64,000 nt of DNA from Hahella sp. HN01 (GCF_018986435.1 NZ_JAHMIN010000009.1:1-64000); one strand, 5' to 3'. Shown: positions 1-8,832, counted from the first letter of the stretch. Translations and numbers: made by a program. The notes: a model not told the origin generated them from the letters alone.

Positions 1-20
1 TCAGGCTCTTAATACGAAGA

Positions 21-46
21 ACCCGTCCTCGTGACGGGTTTTTTTT
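21..46 (+). terminator. Rho-independent terminator of an upstream gene
   Basis: A 7-bp perfect stem (ACCCGTC / GACGGGT) with a 5-nt loop is followed directly by a run of eight T on the plus strand. It has no coding gene before it inside the window, so it most likely ends a plus-strand gene or operon lying to the left. Confidence 0.85.
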
Positions 47-120
47 GCCTGAAATTTAACGTCGGGCCCTGCGCCACAACTTAGCCCCTCCCAAGTTCAG
101 TGAAAGTCGCGCGAGGGCGA

Positions 121-940
121 CTCCAGGCCTTCCGGCTGTGGCGTCAGACGGCTCTATTGGGATAGATTCAGGGCCGTTATCGATGTAACATACTGGGGTT
201 GCCTAGCCATGCCACCGATCTCTTCAGTACTCGAATGATTAGGGGCGCTGGCGGACTCAGGTCAACTTCAATGGTCAGCGTCTCACGATTAAAATCATCA
301 CAAAGTTAAATGTTCTTAAGTGACGCCCGCATAGTAAACTGTCATTCATGAAGCCCAATGACCAGCACTAGTTAGCCCGTGTTGGAGATGCTAGAGGCTC
401 TGGATGCCGTGTCGGCAGACATTTTTTACCTCGACGACATTTGTTGAGATTAAGCTCTCGGTACACCCGATACATGCTTCAGCGAAGGCCCCAACGCCGA
501 AGAATGGTGAGAGGTTTGCAGAACTTATATGCAGGCTGACGCTCAACCTCTTCCTGACGCTTGGCAGTCAGCTGATCATTTCGATTGCGGTCAGGTTGGT
601 AACGGTAGACGGAATCGCTGAGGCCAACGGTGCGACAGGCATTCGTAAACTGGCGCCATGCCGCTGTTGCGTATCACGTTGGCTGTACAGCTTTTTTCCA
701 CAATATCCGATGCTCCAGGCTCAGGTCAGCATGCATGGTTTGGAGTCGGCGACTCTCTTCCTCAATTTCGTCGAACCGCTTGATATCCTAAGCCTCCATG
801 TCCCTGTATTTTGACTTTCAATTGTAATAGGTGGCGTCAGAAGTTCCATATTCCCAGCAGACATCATTCACTTGGCGACTGGTTTCCATTTCCTTCAAAA
901 CCTTCACTATCTGACTTTCTGTGTATTGAAATTTTTTCAT
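121..940 (-). pseudogene. Decayed IS3-family transposase (OrfA/OrfB remnant)
   Basis: Reading down from an ATG at 940, the minus strand encodes a helix-turn-helix OrfA start (MKKFQYTESQIVKVLKEME, then CWEYGTSDATYYN). A stop stands where the family usually has Trp (about 820). The same frame continues with OrfA-like leucine-zipper residues (RRLQTMHADLSLEH) and OrfB-like stretches (VGLSDSVYRYQPDRNRNDQ; MYRVYRELNLNKCRRGKK), broken by several stops. At about 300 the frame shifts; the +1 frame then gives DDFNRETLTIEVDLS, and after another shift near 180 the motif DNGPE follows. This is the OrfA/OrfB order of an IS3-family element of the IS2/IS51 type. The first catalytic Asp context (normally WSMDFMHD) reads WSLGFMND, so that Asp is lost, and the C-terminal Glu region is missing. 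The gene cannot be active. I could not identify terminal inverted repeats or a target duplication. Confidence 0.8.
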
Positions 941-1189
941 TGGATGTTCTCCGTATTGCGCTAGTGTACGCTGGAGAGCTCTAGAAGAATGTGTTCGATA
1001 TGCACAAGTGCCTGGCCGAATATCAAGGGCCGGGAGCTCTAAATGCGAGTGACACTAATTAGGAAAGGTTTACAGAGAGTTTTCTTTGTTGAAGCAGAAT
1101 GTCGCTGCATTTGGGCAGGTTGACTCTGCTGCAAACCAAGTTTTCGAGGAGTGATATATAGTTGAGCTCATTGAACTTATTAGAAGTAA

Positions 1190-1211
1190 AAGGGCGTTTC
1201 ATAACGCCCTT
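1190..1211 (-). terminator. Terminator-like hairpin after the VWA/PEP-CTERM gene
   Basis: A 9-bp perfect stem (AAGGGCGTT / AACGCCCTT) with a TCAT loop lies 15 bases beyond the stop codon of the minus-strand gene. On the minus strand it is followed by a T-rich but imperfect tract (TTTACTTCT), so it is probably an intrinsic terminator. Confidence 0.6.
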
Positions 1212-1225
1212 CTTGGTGGGAAAAA

Positions 1226-2260
1226 TTAGCTCTTTCTACGGCGGACGAACAAGCCGGCCAGGCCAAGTCCCATCAATGCCAAGCTTGTTGGCTCGGGTAC
1301 ATTTGAGGCTACAACAATGTGGTCTTTTTCTGTGGCGACTCGACCGCCGTCAACAGTCGCGTAGATGTCAAAGTCGTATGTTCCTGGAGTTGTGCCAGTA
1401 AATGTGACTTCAAACTCGTATGATGCTGCGCTGTCTCGAGTGAAAGATCCGGTGTAAGCGCCAGGGGATACTGACACCATGCCCGCAGGAGCGCCTGAAA
1501 TATCCAATGCTACTTCAGTGTATGAGGAGATAGCATTTGAAATTGCTTCATTGATAGTGTCAACCAATGTGCTAGTGTCTATGCCTGCGTGATAGGTGCC
1601 GCCAGTGGCGGCTGTGATACGTGAGGCTTGGCCTGTGCCGTCAAGGCAGTAGCCTGTTCTACAGCTAGATGCTACATCGATTGCTTCCACTTGAATGCTA
1701 GCAGCCTGAAGCGCGGCAGTGGCGCTGGCTTCTGTCGAACCCAGAGATGGGTCGTGGCCTGTGGCGTCGCCGAACCATAAAAGTATCCGCTCAGCGTCTG
1801 GGCGCCATGAAACTGTGCTTGCTACTTGCTCAAGGGCGTAGATATTGGCTTCTGGAAAGTCATAGCCTCCAGATGCGGTCCAGCTATTGATCGCTGCTTG
1901 CGTTGCAGAGGTGTCAGAGGTCATATCAGTAAGTGTGCGATACGTGAATGCGTCGCTGATATCTCGGTAACCGCCAACTCCGAAGTTGATGTCCCCAAAG
2001 CCAGCTGCAGTGCTTAATATTGAGCTTGCCGCTGCTTTTACGGCTGCTATTTCTCCACCCATGCTTCCGGTTTCATCCATGAGAAAGAATACGTCAACTT
2101 TTGATGTGGTGGCTTCTGCATCAATAGTGACAGTCTTAGTAATGGTTACGCTTTCGCCTACTCCTAAAGTTGCGGAGTAGGATGAGGGGGAAATAGAGTC
2201 CGCCATTGCCGAAATTGGCAATAGTGCAGTTAGCGCAAAAGAACACGCCAATCGTTTCAT
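1226..2260 (-). CDS. Secreted VWA-domain protein with PEP-CTERM anchor
   Basis: This is a 344-residue exported protein. The chosen ATG (2260) has a good ribosome binding site (AGGAGATAACA) and starts a Sec signal peptide (residues 1-20, ending ISAMA). The longer upstream reading has no such site and would run through the promoter. Residues 56-240 form a von Willebrand A-type domain with a MIDAS-like motif DETGS (D62, T64, S66; DxTxS in place of DxSxS). The last 25 residues are a PEP-CTERM sorting signal: VPEP, a hydrophobic helix and a terminal RRRKS. PEP-CTERM proteins are processed by an exosortase and are usually linked to exopolysaccharide production; no exosortase is visible here. The gene stands alone between an IS remnant and leuA. 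Its role is probably extracellular adhesion or metal-dependent binding, but the ligand is unknown. Confidence 0.85.
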   Translation of the reverse strand: MKRLACSFALTALLPISAMADSISPSSYSATLGVGESVTITKTVTIDAEATTSKVDVFFLMDETGSMGGEIAAVKAAASSILSTAAGFGDINFGVGGYRDISDAFTYRTLTDMTSDTSATQAAINSWTASGGYDFPEANIYALEQVASTVSWRPDAERILLWFGDATGHDPSLGSTEASATAALQAASIQVEAIDVASSCRTGYCLDGTGQASRITAATGGTYHAGIDTSTLVDTINEAISNAISSYTEVALDISGAPAGMVSVSPGAYTGSFTRDSAASYEFEVTFTGTTPGTYDFDIYATVDGGRVATEKDHIVVASNVPEPTSLALMGLGLAGLFVRRRKS

Positions 2261-2343
2261 TGTTATCTCCTGATGTCGATTGTAGTTAGTGAGCTTATTA
2301 ATAATGAGGTGTTTGGAATTGACTCGCTGTCCAAATATGCACA

Positions 2344-2371
2344 AATCTAGCCATATTTGTTGAAATATCAA
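2344..2371 (-). promoter_or_regulatory. Candidate sigma-70 promoter of the VWA/PEP-CTERM gene
   Basis: On the minus strand, TTGATA (2371-2366) and TAGATT (2349-2344) are separated by 16 bases. The predicted start gives a leader of about 77 nt before the ATG at 2260. This is a pattern match only. Confidence 0.4.
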
Positions 2372-2829
2372 TTAAGAGAATGACTTACTGTTTGTTTGCT
2401 TGGTGTTTGGTTTTTAAACAGATGTAAATCCATTGGACATGAAAAATGGAAGCATTCTCGGTGAATCTGTGACGGGTTATTCTTAAAGGCTTATTTCCAT
2501 ATGGCGGGGGGCGGAGGCTGGACTAGGTCATAATGTTCGGATTTGCTTTTATAAAGTAGACTTTTCAAGATACTCTGCATTTTTAGATATTTTTTATTCC
2601 TATTTATTATAAGGGTGGGGCAATAGGAAACGCTGATAAAGTGTAAAGTCTTTGAACGGTATGGTGTTTTTTGCCGACAGCGCCTACAAGCATAGATATG
2701 GGGCGAGGCTCAGAGGCTCAGAGGCTCATATAAGGGCTCTTATGACATACTAGTAGCCGTGTTTATGTCTGAGCGTATAATATTTTCTGACAGTGGCGGA
2801 CGCCTTTTAAATGAAGTGGGAGAGTTGCG
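2372..2829. other. Gene-free AT-rich stretch upstream of leuA
   Basis: No open reading frame with coding character is visible. The stretch is AT-rich with T runs near 2580-2610. It holds the 8-bp triple repeat at 2705-2728, a small inverted repeat ATAAG/CTTAT (2730-2743) and a consensus -10 hexamer TATAAT (2776-2781), about 50 bases before leuA. The -10 has no convincing -35 at the normal distance. No leucine-rich leader peptide or attenuator is apparent. Confidence 0.5.
2705..2728. repeat. Three exact tandem copies of GAGGCTCA
   Basis: The 8-bp unit GAGGCTCA occurs three times head to tail, followed directly by the inverted repeat ATAAG-GGCT-CTTAT. It lies about 100 bases upstream of leuA. 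It may be a slipped-strand tract or a regulator site; nothing in the sequence decides which. Confidence 0.7.
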
Positions 2830-4374
2830 ATGAGCAGCGGACATTTGGTGATATTTGATACAACCTTGCGTGATGGAGAGCAAAGCCCTGGGGCCTCCAT
2901 GACAAAGAATGAGAAGCTGCGTATCGCCAAGGCGCTGGAAAAAATGAAAGTGGATGTCATAGAAGCAGGCTTCGCTATCGCCAGTCCTGGAGATTTTGAG
3001 GCGGTTAAAGCGATAGCAGAGTCTGTCAGTGAATCCACCGTATGCAGTTTGGCGAGAGCGTTGGATAAAGATATAGATCGTGCGGCTGAGGCTTTAAAGC
3101 CGGCTAAATTGGCTCGTATTCATACGTTCATCGCCACCTCCCCAATCCATATGAAATACAAATTGCAGATGCAGCCTGATCAAGTCGTGGAACAGGCAAT
3201 CAGAGCGGTTAAACGCGCCAGGATGTACACAGACGATGTTGAGTTTTCTTGTGAAGATGCTGGGCGCTCAGAAATAGATTTTCTCTGTAGAATCATAGAG
3301 GCGGCGATAGCCGCTGGCGCGAGAACAATTAATATCCCCGACACGGTAGGCTATGCGATTCCTCAGCAGTTTGGTGAAACGATTCAAACTCTACTGGAAA
3401 GGGTGCCTAATGCTGATAAAGCAACATTCTCTGTGCACTGTCACAATGACTTGGGGTTGGCCGTAGCTAACTCCCTGGCGGCGGTGATGAACGGCGCTCG
3501 TCAGGTGGAGTGTACTATTAACGGTCTGGGTGAGAGGGCTGGAAACGCGGCGCTTGAAGAGATCGTTATGGCGGTGAGAACACGAAAAGACCTATTTGCT
3601 GTTGAAACCCGTTTGGATACGCAATTTATCGTGCCGACTTCTCGCTTAGTTTCGACAATTACAGGGTTTCCTGTGCAACCCAATAAAGCAATAGTCGGCG
3701 CCAACGCGTTCGCGCATGAGTCTGGCATCCATCAGGATGGCGTACTTAAGCATAGGGAAACTTATGAGATCATGCAGGCGCAGGATGTAGGTTGGCGGAC
3801 GAACAGTCTGGTGTTGGGCAAGCACTCTGGTCGTAATGCTTTTCGCACCAGGCTGCATGAGCTTGGCTATGAATTTGATTCAGAAACTGCACTTAACGAA
3901 GCTTTTGCTCGCTTCAAAGATTTGGCGGATAAGAAGCACGAAATTTTCGATGAAGATTTACAGGCTTTGGTTAGCGCTGTAGAGCTATCAGAAGATGACG
4001 AAATTTATAAATTGGTCTGTATGTCTGTTTGCAGTGAAACAGGCGTTACGCCTATTTCGAAAGTTACCTTGATGATAAATGGTGAAGAGCGAACAGCTTC
4101 CGCGGAAGGGGGCGGGCCTGTTGATGCAACTTATCGGGCGATAGAAGAAATCGCCTCTTCTGGTGTGAACTTGCAGCTATATTCGGTTAATAACATAACC
4201 AGCGGGACCGACTCACAAGGGGAGGTGACTGTGCGTTTGGAGCGTGGAGGCTGGATTGTAAATGGCGTTGGCGCGGATACTGATATTGTGATTGCTTCAG
4301 CAAAAGCTTATATAAATGCCTTAAACCTAATCTCTTCAGATAAGAGGAAGCAACATCCGCAGAGTGAAGTGTGA
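2830..4374 (+). CDS. leuA: 2-isopropylmalate synthase
   Basis: LeuA condenses acetyl-CoA with 2-oxoisovalerate, the first committed step of leucine synthesis. The 514 residues are the usual bacterial length. The N-terminal TIM barrel shows [13 protein letters not shown] (residues 9-21), [13 protein letters not shown] and [14 protein letters not shown], which carry the metal and substrate residues. [17 protein letters not shown] follows in the linker, and the C-terminal part (about 390-505) is the LeuA dimer domain that binds leucine for feedback inhibition. The ATG has an upstream GGGAGAG. leuBCD are not adjacent, so this is an isolated leuA. Confidence 0.96.
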   Translation: MSSGHLVIFDTTLRDGEQSPGASMTKNEKLRIAKALEKMKVDVIEAGFAIASPGDFEAVKAIAESVSESTVCSLARALDKDIDRAAEALKPAKLARIHTFIATSPIHMKYKLQMQPDQVVEQAIRAVKRARMYTDDVEFSCEDAGRSEIDFLCRIIEAAIAAGARTINIPDTVGYAIPQQFGETIQTLLERVPNADKATFSVHCHNDLGLAVANSLAAVMNGARQVECTINGLGERAGNAALEEIVMAVRTRKDLFAVETRLDTQFIVPTSRLVSTITGFPVQPNKAIVGANAFAHESGIHQDGVLKHRETYEIMQAQDVGWRTNSLVLGKHSGRNAFRTRLHELGYEFDSETALNEAFARFKDLADKKHEIFDEDLQALVSAVELSEDDEIYKLVCMSVCSETGVTPISKVTLMINGEERTASAEGGGPVDATYRAIEEIASSGVNLQLYSVNNITSGTDSQGEVTVRLERGGWIVNGVGADTDIVIASAKAYINALNLISSDKRKQHPQSEV

Positions 4375-4395
4375 TTCTTTTCTGCGCATAAAATT

Positions 4396-5172
4396 ATGAA
4401 TTTTTTGTACGAGAACGACAGACAGACATATTTGACCGAAATGGGAATTGCGGTTTGGTATGCGCGCAGCCCGTTGCCGAATGCTGCGCCTTCCAACTTG
4501 TTTGAATTCGATGAGGCATCAGAGGAGCTAGATAACCGGGATGTAGAGCGACGCGCGAATAAGATCAGCCCGCCAAAAGCGCCATCATTAAAAAGCGCTC
4601 AGCAAGCAGCCGCTCTTCGCCAAACGATGTCCGCTATCGCTCAGCCTGAGCCAGCTAAACAGAAGAAGGCCCGGGAACAGGATAAGAAAGACGCTTCTCC
4701 AACACCTGTATTGGTAAAGTCATCCCCTGCAACCGTTGATAAGCTACGTGCGATGAGTATAAAGGCTGGCGACATTTGTATGGTGGCGCTGTCTAAGGGG
4801 GAAGTGGATATTACTCCTGAGTCGCCCAGCGGCCAGCTTCTTGCCAATATTGCGTTGGCGGTAGGCCTGGGAGAGGAATGGAAAGATGCATATAGCCTTT
4901 TTGCCTGGCCGCCATTTGAGCGTAAAGGGTTGCCAATGCAAGACGACGTGATGCTTGCTAGAGTTCTGGCGCGTTGGTCAGCCTCCGGTGGAATGAAGCA
5001 TTGTATTCTATTCTGTGATGTGGGCATCGCAGCGACTTTGGGCGGTTTAGACCCTGTGTGGAAGGGCGACAGACTCCTACAATTGCCGTCTCTAGACGAG
5101 ATGCTTTATAACCCCTCTATCAAAAAACTCGTGTGGCGCAAGCTTCGTCAATATCTCTACTCCAATGACTGA
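4396..5172 (+). CDS. Extended DNA polymerase III psi subunit-like protein (HolD-like)
   Basis: In E. coli, holD (psi subunit of the clamp loader) lies just upstream of rimI, and here this gene overlaps rimI by 8 bases. Resemblances to psi from memory: an N-terminal R-x-x-Y-L-x-x-M-G-I-x-x-W segment (residues 9-21), which matches psi's R-x-x-W-x-L-x-x-L-G-I-x-x-W; a middle stretch with LTP/ITP-like motifs; and a C-terminal segment in which NPSIKKLVWRKL corresponds to psi's NPTARAALWQQI. Psi is about 137 residues; this protein has 258. The extra length is mainly a charged, Ala/Lys/Pro-rich low-complexity linker at about residues 45-105. The N-terminal psi segment is the part that contacts chi and tau. 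The start at 4396 is preferred because it keeps that segment complete, although its ribosome binding site is weak. I infer a psi-type role; the sequence match is distant. Confidence 0.6.
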   Translation: MNFLYENDRQTYLTEMGIAVWYARSPLPNAAPSNLFEFDEASEELDNRDVERRANKISPPKAPSLKSAQQAAALRQTMSAIAQPEPAKQKKAREQDKKDASPTPVLVKSSPATVDKLRAMSIKAGDICMVALSKGEVDITPESPSGQLLANIALAVGLGEEWKDAYSLFAWPPFERKGLPMQDDVMLARVLARWSASGGMKHCILFCDVGIAATLGGLDPVWKGDRLLQLPSLDEMLYNPSIKKLVWRKLRQYLYSND

Positions 5173-5635
5173 TCCAAAACCCGATCTCGCTTTCAGGTTA
5201 ATGACCGAAGCAGACTTATCCCTAGTCTTAAATAATGAGCGTGGGGCTTATTCCCATCCTTGGACTGAAGGCGTTTTTAAAGAGTGCCTTGCGGGAGCTT
5301 CCGAATGTTGGGTCGCCGTATATAACGACGAGGTAGTCGGACACGCGGTGACCTCCATGGTTATAGATGAGGCGCACTTGCTTAATCTATGTGTCGCGCG
5401 CGCGTTACAAGGGAACGGCATGGGGTTGTCCTTCATGGCGTTTTTGCTGGAGCGCTTTCGTACACAAAATATGGTGGAGCTATTTCTAGAGGTGCGCGCT
5501 AGCAACACCGCAGCCGTGCAGTTGTACAGAAAATTGGGCTTTAATGACATTGGTTATCGAAAGGCCTATTACCCGGCCTCCGACGGTCGCGAAGACGCCA
5601 TCGTGATGTCGATGAAGTTGGGGCGCGAAGAGTAA
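5165..5635 (+). CDS. rimI: Ribosomal protein S18-alanine N-acetyltransferase
   Basis: RimI transfers an acetyl group from acetyl-CoA to the N-terminal alanine of ribosomal protein S18. The 156-residue protein is a single GNAT domain: the acetyl-CoA loop LCVARALQGNGMG (QGNGMG fits Q-x-x-G-x-G), then the RimI-typical run EVRASNTAAVQLYRKLGF, then RKAYYPASDGREDAIVM near the end. It overlaps the upstream psi-like gene by 8 bases, and a GTG-started membrane gene follows 3 bases after its stop, so all three are probably co-transcribed. Confidence 0.93.
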   Translation: MTDPKPDLAFRLMTEADLSLVLNNERGAYSHPWTEGVFKECLAGASECWVAVYNDEVVGHAVTSMVIDEAHLLNLCVARALQGNGMGLSFMAFLLERFRTQNMVELFLEVRASNTAAVQLYRKLGFNDIGYRKAYYPASDGREDAIVMSMKLGREE

Positions 5636-5638
5636 GTC

Positions 5639-6298
5639 GTGGAATATGTTCGCGTTGATTCGCTGCCTTTAGCTGTAGAGCTGGGACTGTGGGGAGCGAT
5701 GCTTGTCTGTATTGCTCTGCTGTGGGTTAGGCGTTGTCATGTTTATCTGCGGCGAGATAATAAGCTGCAGCATATTTTCTGGGGTTGCGCGTTGGCCCTG
5801 GGGCTGTTTTGGCGTCTCAGAATTGATGTCGATTTTGGCGTTTCTCTTCATTTTCTCCTTCTAAGTGCACTGACCTTGATCCTGGATTGGGAGTTGGCGA
5901 TATTTGCCGGCTTTATTGGGCTATTGCTACTTGCGCTCCAGGGCGCAACGCCTTGGCTATTGCTCCCTTTGAATTTTCTAGGGGCGGTGCTGATCCCTGT
6001 TATGGTGACCAAATGGGTGGTGGACAGGGAAAAGAAGTCTGGCGGAAGGTTATTTTTTGCTTACCCTTTAGTGAACGGCTTCTTGGGTGGAGGGCTGTCG
6101 ATAGTCGCCAGTATTCTGTTTGGAATGACTATCTGCTGGCTAGTAGATGGGGAGTGGAGTCAGGATCACTCTTTAATGTTCGCTTACCTCCCTTTGATTG
6201 CCTTGCCTGAAGGCGTAATTAATGGGATGTTGGCGACAGGTATGATGGTTTATTTCCCGGACGTGCTTAGAACCTTTGATTCCAGTCGCTATCAATAG
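5639..6298 (+). CDS. Multi-pass membrane protein, CbiM/energy-coupling-factor permease-like
   Basis: The 219-residue protein is strongly hydrophobic, with about six membrane segments (roughly 12-30, 45-60, 65-85, 88-105, 145-168 and 175-205). The C-terminal run LPEGVINGMLATGMMVYFP resembles the conserved segment of the CbiM/COG3235 family, in which related proteins act as substrate-specific parts of nickel/cobalt transporters. No ATPase or T-component gene is adjacent. The GTG start lies 3 bases after rimI, suggesting coupling. Its position between rimI and prfC gives no functional clue. The family assignment is from memory and the substrate is unknown. Confidence 0.6.
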   Translation: MEYVRVDSLPLAVELGLWGAMLVCIALLWVRRCHVYLRRDNKLQHIFWGCALALGLFWRLRIDVDFGVSLHFLLLSALTLILDWELAIFAGFIGLLLLALQGATPWLLLPLNFLGAVLIPVMVTKWVVDREKKSGGRLFFAYPLVNGFLGGGLSIVASILFGMTICWLVDGEWSQDHSLMFAYLPLIALPEGVINGMLATGMMVYFPDVLRTFDSSRYQ

Positions 6299-6301
6299 CT
6301 T

Positions 6302-6328
6302 TTGACACTCTGTTTGCGGCGCTATAAT
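6302..6328 (+). promoter_or_regulatory. Candidate prfC promoter with two consensus hexamers
   Basis: TTGACA (6302-6307) and TATAAT (6323-6328) both match the sigma-70 consensus exactly. The spacer is only 15 bases, shorter than the preferred 17. The predicted start would be about 30 bases before the prfC ATG at 6365. The -35 begins 3 bases after the previous gene's stop. Confidence 0.6.
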
Positions 6329-6364
6329 GTTCGCCCTCAATTCGCCAGATGTTCAAGGTTTGTC

Positions 6365-7942
6365 ATGGGACTTCGTGAAGAAATCAAACGCCGTCGTACA
6401 TTCGCCATTATCTCTCACCCTGATGCGGGTAAAACCACTATTACAGAGAAAGTACTCTTGCATGGCGGTGCGCTGCAGAAAGCCGGTACAGTAAAAGGTA
6501 AAAAGTCCGGTCAATTTGCGAAATCCGACTGGATGGAAATGGAAAAAGAACGGGGCATCTCCGTAACCACATCCGTTATGCAGTTTCCTTATGACGACTC
6601 TCTGGTAAACCTGCTTGATACCCCGGGTCACGAAGACTTCTCTGAAGACACCTATCGTACTTTAACTGCGGTTGACTCATGCTTGATGGTTATAGACAGC
6701 GCAAAAGGCGTTGAGGAGCGCACCATCAAACTTATGGAAGTGACGCGGCTGCGCGATACGCCAATCATTACTTTCATGAATAAGCTCGACCGCGATATTC
6801 GAGACCCAATGGAATTGCTGGATGAGGTCGAGGACGTACTGAAAATTAAGTGTGCGCCTATATCTTGGCCCATTGGCATGGGCAAAGGCTTCAGAGGTGT
6901 ATATCACCTTCTTCGGGATGAGGTCATTTTATACCAGACTGGTAAGGGGCATACTCTCCAGGATGGTCGCACGATTAAGGGGCTGGATAACCCTGAGTTG
7001 GATACGGTGCTTGGCTCGGACGCAGAGAACTTACGCGGTGAAATCGAATTACTGCAAGGCGCTTCTCATGAGTTTGATCATCAGGCCTTTTTGGCGGGCG
7101 AGTTGACTCCAGTATTTTTTGGTACTGCGCTAGGTAACTTTGGCGTTGATCATATGCTGGATGGCTTGGTGGCGTGGGCCCCTTCCCCCCAGCCCAGAGA
7201 GACTGATAAGCGCGTTGTTGAAGCGGAAGACGAGAAGTTTTCTGGCTTTGTATTCAAGATACAGGCGAATATGGATCCGCTTCATCGTGACCGTATTGCT
7301 TTCTTGAGGGTCTGCTCAGGTCGCTACGAACAGGGCATGAAAATAAAGCATGTGCGACTGGGCAAAGATGTTCGTATTGCTGATGCGCTGACATTCATGG
7401 CGGGAGATCGAACTCGGGCGGAAGAGGCATTCGCGGGCGACATTATTGGTTTGCACAATCACGGCACTATCCAGATTGGCGATACGTTTAGCGAAGGGGA
7501 GGAGTTTAAGTTTAGCGGTATTCCTAACTTCGCCCCTGAACTATTTCGCCGTATTCGCCTGAAGGACCCGTTGAAGTCCAAACAATTGCAAAAAGGTCTG
7601 ATTCAGTTGTCTGAAGAAGGCGCTGTGCAGGTATTCAGACCGCTCAATAACAACGACTTGATTGTTGGAGCGGTGGGAATGTTGCAGTTTGACGTGGTAG
7701 TTCATCGTCTCAAATCTGAGTACAAAGTGGACGCGGTGTATGAGCCGGTAAACGTCGCCACTGCGCGTTGGGTTGAGGCGAAAGATGTGAAAAAGCTAGA
7801 GGAGTTTAAGCGGAAAGTGTCCGAAAACTTATCTCTGGATGGGGGCGACAGTCTGACCTATCTGGCCCCGACGAATGTCAACTTGCAGCTGGCGATGGAG
7901 CGTTATCCAGATGTTCAGTTCAGGAAGACAAGGGAACATTAA
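6365..7942 (+). CDS. prfC: Peptide chain release factor 3
   Basis: RF3 is a GTPase that removes RF1 and RF2 from the ribosome after peptide release. The 525 residues match the family length (about 529). The G domain shows [13 protein letters not shown] (P-loop), [12 protein letters not shown] (G3) and NKLDR (G4), followed by domain II and a C-terminal domain. The ATG at 6365 is chosen over an upstream TTG at 6302 because that TTG is the -35 of a consensus promoter, the ATG has AAGG in front of it, and the family starts shortly before [17 protein letters not shown] tatD-family gene follows at 12 bases. Confidence 0.95.
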   Translation: MGLREEIKRRRTFAIISHPDAGKTTITEKVLLHGGALQKAGTVKGKKSGQFAKSDWMEMEKERGISVTTSVMQFPYDDSLVNLLDTPGHEDFSEDTYRTLTAVDSCLMVIDSAKGVEERTIKLMEVTRLRDTPIITFMNKLDRDIRDPMELLDEVEDVLKIKCAPISWPIGMGKGFRGVYHLLRDEVILYQTGKGHTLQDGRTIKGLDNPELDTVLGSDAENLRGEIELLQGASHEFDHQAFLAGELTPVFFGTALGNFGVDHMLDGLVAWAPSPQPRETDKRVVEAEDEKFSGFVFKIQANMDPLHRDRIAFLRVCSGRYEQGMKIKHVRLGKDVRIADALTFMAGDRTRAEEAFAGDIIGLHNHGTIQIGDTFSEGEEFKFSGIPNFAPELFRRIRLKDPLKSKQLQKGLIQLSEEGAVQVFRPLNNNDLIVGAVGMLQFDVVVHRLKSEYKVDAVYEPVNVATARWVEAKDVKKLEEFKRKVSENLSLDGGDSLTYLAPTNVNLQLAMERYPDVQFRKTREH

Positions 7943-7953
7943 GGGCATTGGCG

Positions 7954-8736
7954 ATGGCGGTTTACATTGACAGCCATTGCCACTTTGACTTTCCCGACTT
8001 TGATGACGATAGAGAAGAGGTTCTGCGCAAAGCTCGGGAGTTGGGTGTAAAGCGCATTATTGCGCCCTCGGTAGGCGTCCAAAATTGGGCGCGCATATCT
8101 CAGATGGCTGCGCATTATGACGAGCTCAATTTTGCGCTGGGTATTCATCCTTTATACCTGCACGAGCATTCCGTGTTTCATCTGGACGAACTGGCTGAGA
8201 GGTTGCGTACTCAACGTGCGGATATTTCAGCGGTCGGGGAGTGCGGGCTTGACGCAACAGTAGGCATCGACTTTGACGTGCAGCGGTTTTTTTTGCGCGA
8301 ACAGCTGAGGATGGCTAAAGCGAGTGATCTTTCCGTCATTCTTCACTCAAGAAAGACCCATAGCCAGCTTGCCAGGCTGGTCAAGGAATCTGGCGTTAAG
8401 AGTGGGGTGGTGCACGCCTTTTCGGGAAGCTACGAAGAGGGGATGCAGTTTGTGAAACTGGGGCTCAAATTAGGGGTCGGCGGCGTTATCACCTATGACC
8501 GAGCGCAGAAAACCAGAAAAGCGGTCTCCAAGTTGCCATTGGAGTCTCTGTTGTTGGAGACCGATGCCCCTGATATGCCTTTATGTGGTCGGCAAGGGCA
8601 GCGCAATTCTCCTGAGTTTATTCCTCAAATATTTGATGCGTTGTGCGCTTTGAGAGAGGAAGCCCGAGAACAGATATCCAATACTGTTCTGCAAAACACA
8701 ATCGAGACATTCGGCCTGCCAAATCTTGATATGTGA
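7954..8736 (+). CDS. TatD-family metal-dependent hydrolase (YjjV-like)
   Basis: This 260-residue TIM-barrel amidohydrolase carries the TatD metal-binding signature. Visible are DSHCHFDF at the N terminus, GECGLDATVG (metal-ligand Glu), HSRKTH, VVHAFSGS and LLETDAPDMPL near the end. TatD proteins are DNA exonucleases with 3'-5' activity in some cases; the physiological substrate of this paralogue is not known. The ATG at 7954 is preferred to a TTG at 7948 because AAGGG (7941-7945) is well spaced for it. It lies 11 bases after prfC and is probably co-transcribed. Confidence 0.88.
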   Translation: MAVYIDSHCHFDFPDFDDDREEVLRKARELGVKRIIAPSVGVQNWARISQMAAHYDELNFALGIHPLYLHEHSVFHLDELAERLRTQRADISAVGECGLDATVGIDFDVQRFFLREQLRMAKASDLSVILHSRKTHSQLARLVKESGVKSGVVHAFSGSYEEGMQFVKLGLKLGVGGVITYDRAQKTRKAVSKLPLESLLLETDAPDMPLCGRQGQRNSPEFIPQIFDALCALREEAREQISNTVLQNTIETFGLPNLDM

Positions 8737-8799
8737 CCTTGGCGTTGCGCTGCCGTGTAATTAATTGGATTTAGAGTAGCATTTGAGCAGGAAGTGCCA

Positions 8800-8805
8800 T
8801 ATAAT
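8800..8805 (+). promoter_or_regulatory. Candidate -10 element of the rplM promoter
   Basis: A consensus TATAAT lies about 160 bases upstream of rplM. The best -35 at 17 bases (TAGCAT, 8777-8782) is weak, so activity is uncertain. It would place the start of a leader of about 155 nt just before the hairpins at 8833-8905. Confidence 0.4.
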
Positions 8806-8832
8806 CCTGCGCCCGGATTTGCAATATAGTTA

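Noticed and set aside
404-814. 136-residue plus-strand reading frame in the first kilobase
   Set aside because: It is antisense to the IS3 transposase remnant, has no ribosome binding site, and shows no recognisable domain.
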